From NCBI GenBank assembly GCA_035697245.1, contig DASSDH010000260.1:1-20188 (forward strand): a DNA stretch of 20,188 bases, in the 5' to 3' direction. The DNA comes from JACVRX01 sp035697245. Its GTDB lineage: Bacteria > Actinomycetota > Actinomycetes > Jiangellales > Jiangellaceae. Made by a program: the position numbers and the translations under genes. Below, piece by piece: positions 15,070 to 20,188 of this stretch. Each line of letters starts with the position of its first letter. The first letter of the stretch is position 1. A model generated the notes under the pieces. It did no database searches. It had not been told where the DNA came from and was given only the letters and a program-made list of their open reading frames with translations.

Positions 15070-16608
15070 GTGTCGAATCCGGTGCAGCACGCCACCAGCG
15101 CTGACCGGATGGCCGTTCGGCTGCACGGCATCGGGAAGCAGTTCCCCGGCGTCATCGCCAATGACGACGTCAACATCGATGTCGCGCGCGGCACCATCCA
15201 CGCGATCGTCGGGGAGAACGGCGCCGGCAAATCGACGCTGATGAAGATCTTGTACGGCGTGCAGAAGCCCGACTCCGGCACGATCGAGATCAACGGCACC
15301 CAGGTCGTGCTCGGGTCGCCCGCGGATGCCATCCAGGCCGGAGTCGGGATGGTCTTCCAGCACTTCATGCTCGCCGACAACCTCACCGTGCTCGAAAACG
15401 TCACCCTCGGCGCGGAGCGGCTGCACGGCATCGGCACCGAGGCGCGCGCCGAGATCCTGAGGATCTCCGACGCCTACGGCCTCAACATCGAACCTGATGT
15501 CCTGGTCGAGAAGCTCGGTGTCGGTGCGCGCCAGCGAGTCGAGATCCTCAAGGTGCTCTACCGGGGCGCCGAGATCGTGATCCTCGACGAACCGACCGCT
15601 GTACTCGTGCCGCAGGAAGTCGACGAGCTGTTCGACAACCTGCGCGAGCTGAAGTCCGAGGGCATCACCGTCATCTTCATCTCGCACAAGCTCGACGAGG
15701 TGCTGTCGGTCGCCGACGTGGTCACTGTGATTCGGCGGGGCACGACCGTGGCCACCGTTGACCCCGGCTCCGTGACCGCCCGACAGCTTGCCGAGCTGAT
15801 GGTCGGCTCGGAACTGCCGTCGCCCAGCACGGAGACGTCCACTGTCACCGACGAGGTACTGATCACGGTCGAGAACCTCACCCTGCCGTCAGACGGCGCC
15901 CGCCCGCTGCTGGAAGACATCTCCTTCGTGATCCACCGTGGTGAGGTGCTGGGCATCGCCGGCGTCGAGGGCAATGGCCAGGCCGAGCTCGTCGAAGCCA
16001 TCATGGGAATGCGCCCTGCAGCCACCGGCAAAGTCACCCTGGTCGACCGCGACCTGTCGACGCTTTCGACCCGGGTGCGCCGCGAGGCGGGCATCGGATA
16101 CATCCCCGAGGACCGGCAGCGTCACGGTCTGCTGCTTGATGCGCCGCTATGGGAGAACCGGGTGCTGGGACACCAGACCCGAGAGCCCAACGTCAATGGC
16201 ATCTTCATCGACAAGGGAGCTGCGCGCGCCGACACCCAGCGGATCATCAAGGAGTACGACGTGCGCACGCCCGGCCCCGACGTACTCGCCCGCGCGTTGT
16301 CCGGTGGCAACCAGCAGAAGCTGATCGTCGGGCGCGAGATGAGCGGCGAACCGATCCTGCTGATCGCTGCGCATCCGACCCGAGGGGTCGACGTCGGCGC
16401 GCAGGCAGCGATCTGGGACCAGATCAAACGGGCCCGCCGTGCGGGCCTGGCAGTGTTGCTGATCTCGGCCGACCTCGACGAGCTGATCGGCCTGTCCGAC
16501 CGGATCGAGGTGATCCTGCGGGGCAAGCTCGTGGGTGAGTTCGACCCGGGTGAGGTGACGCCGGAGCAGCTGGGCTCGGCCATGACCGGAGCAGGTGAGA
16601 CGGCATGA
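15070..16608 (+). CDS. Nucleoside ABC transporter ATPase, two fused ABC domains
   Basis: This is the energising subunit of the nucleoside importer, with two nucleotide-binding domains in one 512-residue chain, as in sugar and BMP-type systems. The start is GTG 15070, with AAGGAG 9 bases upstream; ATG 15109 is a later in-frame option. Domain 1 has Walker A GENGAGKST (48-56), a signature LGVGARQ (149-155, where Ser is usual in the second place) and Walker B ILDEPTA (D173, E174). Domain 2 has the degenerate Walker A GVEGNGQ (298-304, no Lys), usual for this family, a full signature LSGGNQQ (410-416) and LLIAAHPTRGVDVGA with no catalytic Glu after Walker B. Its last bases overlap the next start as ATGA. 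Confidence 0.95.
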   Translation: MSNPVQHATSADRMAVRLHGIGKQFPGVIANDDVNIDVARGTIHAIVGENGAGKSTLMKILYGVQKPDSGTIEINGTQVVLGSPADAIQAGVGMVFQHFMLADNLTVLENVTLGAERLHGIGTEARAEILRISDAYGLNIEPDVLVEKLGVGARQRVEILKVLYRGAEIVILDEPTAVLVPQEVDELFDNLRELKSEGITVIFISHKLDEVLSVADVVTVIRRGTTVATVDPGSVTARQLAELMVGSELPSPSTETSTVTDEVLITVENLTLPSDGARPLLEDISFVIHRGEVLGIAGVEGNGQAELVEAIMGMRPAATGKVTLVDRDLSTLSTRVRREAGIGYIPEDRQRHGLLLDAPLWENRVLGHQTREPNVNGIFIDKGAARADTQRIIKEYDVRTPGPDVLARALSGGNQQKLIVGREMSGEPILLIAAHPTRGVDVGAQAAIWDQIKRARRAGLAVLLISADLDELIGLSDRIEVILRGKLVGEFDPGEVTPEQLGSAMTGAGETA

Positions 16609-17711
16609 CACCGCGCTTGACCCGCATCGCGCTCGGTATCGCCGCCCCGGTGCTGGCGCTAGCAGCTGCGTTTCTCATCACCAGCCTGGTGCTGCTGATC
16701 GCGGGCGACCCGGTCGGCGAGGTCTGGTCGACGATCCTCTCGGTCCCCGCGACGCGCAACATCGCCAACATCATCAACAGCGCCACCGTGCTCTACATCT
16801 CAGGACTCGCTGTCGCGGTTGGCTTCCGGATGAACCTGTTCAACATCGGTGTCGACGGGCAGTACCGCATCGCCGCATTCACCGCGGCATTCGTGGCTGG
16901 CGAGGCGTGGCTGCCCGGCTACCTGAACACGTTGTTGGCGATCGTCGCCGCGATTCTCGTGGGAGCGGCATGGGCGGGAATCGCCGGCGTGCTGCGTGCC
17001 AGCCGAGGTGTCAGCGAGGTCATCTCGACGATCATGCTGAACGCGATCTCCACCTACCTGGTGGCCTACCTGCTGCGCAAGGCGGCCGTGCAGGAGCAGG
17101 GCAGCAACATCATCGCCACCAAGGAGATCCCGGAGGGCAGCCGCATCCCCGCCTTCTCACTGTCGGACCAGGCGGGCACCTCTGTCTACGGCTTCGTATT
17201 CATCGCCATCGTGCTGGGCATCGGCTACTGGGTGATGCTCAATCGCACGAGGTTCGGCTTCGACCTTCGAGCGACCGGTCGGTCGGAGCCGGCTGCGACC
17301 GCCAGCGGCATCAACACCAAGCGGATGATCATCTACACGATGCTGATCTCGGGTGGGCTCGCCGGCCTGATCGGGTTGCCGATCCTGTTCGGCGCTGCTT
17401 ACTCCTACGGCTCGACGTTCCAGTCCGGGCTGGGTTTTGCCGGTATCGCGATCGCACTGCTGGGGCGGAACCACCCGATCGGCATCGCCCTTGGTGCGCT
17501 GCTGTTCGCCTTCCTCGACGAGCAGTCCAACCCGCTACAAATCGTCGTCGGTGTCGCACCCGACATCGTCAAGATCACCCAGGGCATCATCGTGCTGACC
17601 GTCGTCATCGCCTATGAGGTCGTACGCCGCATCGGCGTGCGGATAGAGCAACGCCAGGTCGCGCAGGCCCTGGAGCGCACGGCCCGCGACAAGGCGGAGG
17701 TGTCGGCATGA
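16605..17711 (+). CDS. Nucleoside ABC transporter permease 1
   Basis: This integral membrane subunit belongs to the BPD_transp_2 (sugar/nucleoside/branched-chain amino acid) class and pairs with the next gene product to form the channel. The 368-residue protein has a short hydrophilic start, then about eight to ten hydrophobic segments. Family hallmarks are VGFRMNLFNIGVDGQY near residue 76, GVSEVISTIMLN near 136 and the cytoplasmic loop FDLRATGRSEPAATASGI near 220-240, which docks the ATPase. The C-terminus is a charged, cytoplasmic Arg/Glu/Ala-rich helix of about 30 residues. ATGA overlaps at both ends couple it to the ATPase and the second permease. Confidence 0.93.
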   Translation: MTPRLTRIALGIAAPVLALAAAFLITSLVLLIAGDPVGEVWSTILSVPATRNIANIINSATVLYISGLAVAVGFRMNLFNIGVDGQYRIAAFTAAFVAGEAWLPGYLNTLLAIVAAILVGAAWAGIAGVLRASRGVSEVISTIMLNAISTYLVAYLLRKAAVQEQGSNIIATKEIPEGSRIPAFSLSDQAGTSVYGFVFIAIVLGIGYWVMLNRTRFGFDLRATGRSEPAATASGINTKRMIIYTMLISGGLAGLIGLPILFGAAYSYGSTFQSGLGFAGIAIALLGRNHPIGIALGALLFAFLDEQSNPLQIVVGVAPDIVKITQGIIVLTVVIAYEVVRRIGVRIEQRQVAQALERTARDKAEVSA

Positions 17712-18967
17712 GCACGCTCGCCTCCGCCAAGGACCGGCTGGCCGCCATCCGGCCGAAGGGCCGGATCTCACCCTGGTGGATCCTGATTGGCCTTGCGGCC
17801 GTGCTGTTCCTGTTCTCCGTGCTGCAGCTGGTCACCGGGGCCGACGACCTGGCGTCGTCCGGCACCATACGGGCGACGATCATCGCCACGGTGCCGATCG
17901 CCCTCGCCGGCCTGGGCGGGTTGTGGTCGGAGCGAGCTGGCGTCGTCAACATCGGCCTCGAGGGCATGATGATTCTCGGCACCTTTGGGGCCGGGTACCT
18001 CGGCTTCCACTACGGTCCGTGGGCAGGAGTGCTGGGCGCGATCGCCATGGGGGCGATCGGTGGCCTGATCCACGCGGTCGCGACGGTGCTCTTCGGCGTC
18101 GATCACATCATCTCCGGTGTCGCGATCAACATCATCGCGCTCGGAGCGACGCAGTATCTTGCGGCGCTGACGTTCACCGGGCTCCCCGGCGGCGGCCAGA
18201 CTCAGTCACCCACGCTGGGCGACGTCAATTCCATCACGATCGAGCCGCTCTCCGACGCCTTGGGCGACATCGAGGGCAGCGGCATTTTCTTCGTGTCCGA
18301 GTTGGCCGCGGGCCTGCGGGCGCTGGTAACGGAACTGTCGCTGCTTGTGCTGCTCGCACTGCTGCTATTCGTCCTCACCTACTTCGTACTCTGGCGGACC
18401 GCGTTCGGCCTGCGGCTGCGCTCGTGTGGTGAGAGCCCGGCGGCTGCAGAGACGCTCGGCGTCAACGTCTACCGCTACAAGTTCATCGCCGTGCTCGTGT
18501 CCGGAGGTCTCGCCGGGCTAGGCGGCGGATTCCTTGCCATGGTGGCGTCGAGCAACTACCGCGACGGCCAGACAGGTGGCCGCGGCTACATCGGCCTGGC
18601 CGCGATGATCTTCGGCAACTGGCGACCCGGCGGGCTGCTGGCCGGCTCGGGTCTCTTCGGCTATACGGAGACGCTTGGTCTGCGCCGTGGTGGTGAGTCG
18701 GTGCACGCCTTGCTGATTCTCGTCGCCGCACTGCTGGTGATCGTCGCGATATGGCAGTGGCGGCGGCTGCGCCATGTGTCTGCTGGCGTCGCGGCAGTCA
18801 TCGCTCTCGGAGCGGCAGCGCTCTACTACTCGATCGAGGCCGTCCCTGGTGACTTCACCCGGATGACGCCCTACGTGACGACCCTCTTCGTGCTGGCGTT
18901 CGCGTCGCAGCGGCTGCGAATGCCCGCGGCTGACGGCCAGATATACAGACGCGGGACCGCCGGATGA
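17708..18967 (+). CDS. Nucleoside ABC transporter permease 2
   Basis: This is the second BPD_transp_2 membrane subunit, 419 residues. After a charged 20-residue start come the usual helices, with the family signature SERAGVVNIGLEGMMILG near 78, GVDHIISGVAINIIALG near 136 and the docking loop LRLRSCGESPAAAETLGVN near 238. It is longer than many homologues: after GESVHALLI (about 335) there are extra hydrophobic segments (about 350-400) and a hydrophilic end. Whether these are real additional helices cannot be judged here. It starts in an ATGA overlap with permease 1 and ends in an ATGA overlap with cdd. Confidence 0.93.
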   Translation: MSTLASAKDRLAAIRPKGRISPWWILIGLAAVLFLFSVLQLVTGADDLASSGTIRATIIATVPIALAGLGGLWSERAGVVNIGLEGMMILGTFGAGYLGFHYGPWAGVLGAIAMGAIGGLIHAVATVLFGVDHIISGVAINIIALGATQYLAALTFTGLPGGGQTQSPTLGDVNSITIEPLSDALGDIEGSGIFFVSELAAGLRALVTELSLLVLLALLLFVLTYFVLWRTAFGLRLRSCGESPAAAETLGVNVYRYKFIAVLVSGGLAGLGGGFLAMVASSNYRDGQTGGRGYIGLAAMIFGNWRPGGLLAGSGLFGYTETLGLRRGGESVHALLILVAALLVIVAIWQWRRLRHVSAGVAAVIALGAAALYYSIEAVPGDFTRMTPYVTTLFVLAFASQRLRMPAADGQIYRRGTAG

Positions 18968-19380
18968 CGGCGGTCGACTGGACGGCGCTGCAGAGCTTGG
19001 CTACCAAGGTCATGGCATCCGCCTACGCGCCGTACTCCGACTTCCCGGTCGGTGCGGCTGGGCTTGTCGACGACGGCCGGGTGGTCGTCGGGTGCAACGT
19101 GGAAAACGCCGCGTACGGCGTGGGGCTGTGCGCCGAGTGCGGGCTGGTGGCCTCGCTGCACGCTGGTGGTGGTGGGCGGCTGGTGGCCGTCACCTGTGTG
19201 GGCGGCGACGGGCAGCGGCTGATGCCCTGCGGACGGTGCCGCCAGCTGCTGTGGGAGAACGGCGGGCCCGAGCTGCTCGTCGACACTCCAGCGGGCGCGG
19301 TCCAGCTGGCGGATCTGCTACCGAGCGCCTTCGATGCGGCCGATCTTTCCCGTGATCATCTTGGGGGAGCTACGGAATGA
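18964..19380 (+). CDS. cdd: Cytidine deaminase
   Basis: This zinc enzyme turns cytidine and deoxycytidine into uridine and deoxyuridine. The 138-residue protein is of the small tetrameric type. Zinc and catalytic residues are C56-A-E58 in GLCAECG and C89-x2-C92 in PCGRCRQ; E58 is the proton shuttle. The substrate-binding stretch YAPYSDFPVGA (21-31) and NVENAAYG (45-52) are standard. The start overlaps the permease 2 stop (ATGA), so it is translated with the transporter. Its own stop overlaps the ATG of an 8-codon mini-ORF, again as ATGA. The product would supply uridine or deoxyuridine to the phosphorylase encoded next. Confidence 0.96.
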   Translation: MTAVDWTALQSLATKVMASAYAPYSDFPVGAAGLVDDGRVVVGCNVENAAYGVGLCAECGLVASLHAGGGGRLVAVTCVGGDGQRLMPCGRCRQLLWENGGPELLVDTPAGAVQLADLLPSAFDAADLSRDHLGGATE

Positions 19381-19403
19381 CCACGTTCACCACCGCTGCC
19401 TGA
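19377..19403 (+). CDS. Candidate 8-aa leader peptide (or relic start) upstream of deoA
   Basis: ATG 19377 overlaps the cdd stop as ATGA and has GGGGGAG at 19363-19369, 7 bases upstream. That is a better ribosome binding site than most genes here. The frame encodes only MTTFTTAA and stops at TGA 19401-19403. A stem-loop starts 2 bases later. It may be a leader peptide controlling deoA, or the old deoA start cut off by a change in the gap. Translation is likely from its signals; function is inference. Confidence 0.35.
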   Translation: MTTFTTAA

Positions 19404-19404
19404 A

Positions 19405-19432
19405 GATCACTAGGCATGCCCGCCTGGTGATC
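19405..19432 (+). promoter_or_regulatory. Stem-loop between cdd and deoA
   Basis: GATCACTAGGC at 19405-19415 pairs with GCCTGGTGATC at 19422-19432, 11 pairs with one U-G and a 6-base loop. It follows the mini-ORF stop by 2 bases. The right arm is repeated at 19442-19452 with one base changed at its end, so the left arm could pair with either copy. It could act as a terminator or attenuator, or as a protein-binding site. Confidence 0.45.
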
Positions 19433-19451
19433 TACGTACGCGCCTGGTGAT
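19421..19451 (+). repeat. 11-bp direct repeat with 20-bp period
   Basis: CGCCTGGTGAT occurs at 19421-19431 and again at 19441-19451, exactly 20 bases apart, which places both copies on about the same face of the helix. A third, inverted and nearly identical copy is the left arm of the stem-loop at 19405. It lies 71 bases before the chosen deoA start. The pattern fits a multi-site operator. Confidence 0.5.
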
Positions 19452-19521
19452 GACTGCGGTTGGCCGTTCGCCGATGGCTGAGACGCTGACAGCGACTTCG
19501 CCGATCGGGAAGGATCGGAGC

Positions 19522-20188
19522 ATGGCCGAGGGATTCGATGCCGTCGACGTGATCCGGACCAAACGCGACGGCGGGGAGCTGTCCGACGACCAGATCGACT
19601 GGGTGGTGGCGGCCTACACCCGCGGTGTCGTGGCTGAGGAACAGATGGCCGCGCTCGCGATGGCGATCCTGCTGCGCGGCATGTCGCGGCGCGAGGTTGC
19701 CCGGTGGACGGCGGCCATGGTCGCGAGCGGATCACGGATGGACTGGTCGGCGGTCAAGCGACCAACCGTTGACAAGCACTCGACCGGTGGCGTCGGCGAC
19801 AAGATCACCCTTCCGCTGGCCCCTACTGTGGCCGCGTGTGGCGCAGCTGTGCCACAGCTGTCCGGCCGTGGCCTCGGCCACACGGGCGGGACGCTGGACA
19901 AGCTCGAGTCGATCCCAGGCTGGCGAGCCTCCCTGTCTGCTGCCGAGATGCTCTCGCAGTTGCAGTCCGTCGGCGCCGTCGTCTGTGCAGCGGGAGCCGA
20001 CCTCGCGCCAGCGGACAAGAAGCTCTACGCCTTGCGTGATGTCACGGCGACCGTGGAAGCGATTCCGCTAATCGCGTCGTCGATCATGAGCAAGAAGATC
20101 GCCGAGGGCACCGGCGCCCTGGTGCTCGACGTGAAGGTCGGCTCCGGCGCGTTCATGAAGGACGTCGACTCCGCGCGGGAGCTCGCTC
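19522..20188 (+). CDS. deoA: Thymidine/pyrimidine-nucleoside phosphorylase, 3' end outside window
   Basis: This enzyme splits thymidine, deoxyuridine or uridine with phosphate into base and (deoxy)ribose-1-phosphate. The first 222 codons are present and the frame is still open at the window end. I chose ATG 19522 because AAGGA at 19510-19514 precedes it by 7 bases and the family similarity starts just after it (FDAVDVIRTKRDGGELS). In-frame ATGs at 19450 and 19474 lack such a site. Recognised segments are the helical domain (about 1-65), the phosphate-binding KHSTGGVGDK (about 84-93), the family signature SGRGLGHTGGTLDKLESIPG, ADKKLYALRDVTATVEAIPLIASSIMSKK and GTGALVLDVKVGSGAFMK. DeoA and the broader pyrimidine phosphorylase cannot be told apart here. 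Deoxyribose-1-phosphate would need a phosphopentomutase, not seen in this window, to reach DeoC. Confidence 0.95.
   Translation, partial: MAEGFDAVDVIRTKRDGGELSDDQIDWVVAAYTRGVVAEEQMAALAMAILLRGMSRREVARWTAAMVASGSRMDWSAVKRPTVDKHSTGGVGDKITLPLAPTVAACGAAVPQLSGRGLGHTGGTLDKLESIPGWRASLSAAEMLSQLQSVGAVVCAAGADLAPADKKLYALRDVTATVEAIPLIASSIMSKKIAEGTGALVLDVKVGSGAFMKDVDSARELA

Overview
This is chromosomal DNA from a GC-rich actinobacterium. The protein families point that way: a PcrA helicase with the actinobacterial type of N-terminus and C-terminal tail, an sdhC-sdhD-sdhA-sdhB operon, an actinobacterial M28/PA-domain aminopeptidase, and a BMP-type nucleoside transporter followed by cdd and deoA. GTG and TTG starts and ATGA overlaps are frequent. 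No rRNA, tRNA, CRISPR array, insertion sequence or integrase was seen.

Layout. Positions 1-1260 are poorly coding. They hold two small convergent orphan genes, 453-641 (+) and 850-1014 (-), with stem-loops between them. The second is only 54 codons long, starts with GTG and has a near-ideal Shine-Dalgarno. An M28 metallopeptidase (1262-2593) follows; it keeps its catalytic residues but has lost its N-terminus and signal peptide. It ends in a perfect 20-bp hairpin. pcrA (2776-5121, +) converges on the succinate dehydrogenase operon (8536 down to 5164, -). Divergent from sdhC is an unrecognised gene (8794-9354) whose first half looks like a receiver domain without its phospho-acceptor. It is followed by a B12-domain-less methylmalonyl-CoA mutase type subunit (9380-10969).

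From 11003 to the right edge the window is a nucleoside uptake and breakdown locus: ribokinase-like kinase, deoxyribose-phosphate aldolase (deoC), nucleoside hydrolase, BMP-family lipoprotein, fused double ABC ATPase, two permeases, cytidine deaminase (cdd) and the first 222 codons of thymidine/pyrimidine phosphorylase (deoA). The transporter would import nucleosides. Cdd would deaminate cytidine, the hydrolase and DeoA would release base and sugar, and the kinase and DeoC would bring the sugar into central metabolism. SDH and the mutase nearby are central-carbon genes without a visible link to it.

The points most worth checking are: a leader-peptide-like mini-ORF followed by a stem-loop and an 11-bp direct repeat of 20-bp period just before deoA; replacement of usual sugar- or base-contact residues in the kinase (NxD to GxG) and in the hydrolase (His before the last Asp to Pro); a stem-loop between the lipoprotein gene and the rest of its transporter operon; and the small-gene island next to a decapitated peptidase. 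I see no clear defence or other wholly new multi-gene system.
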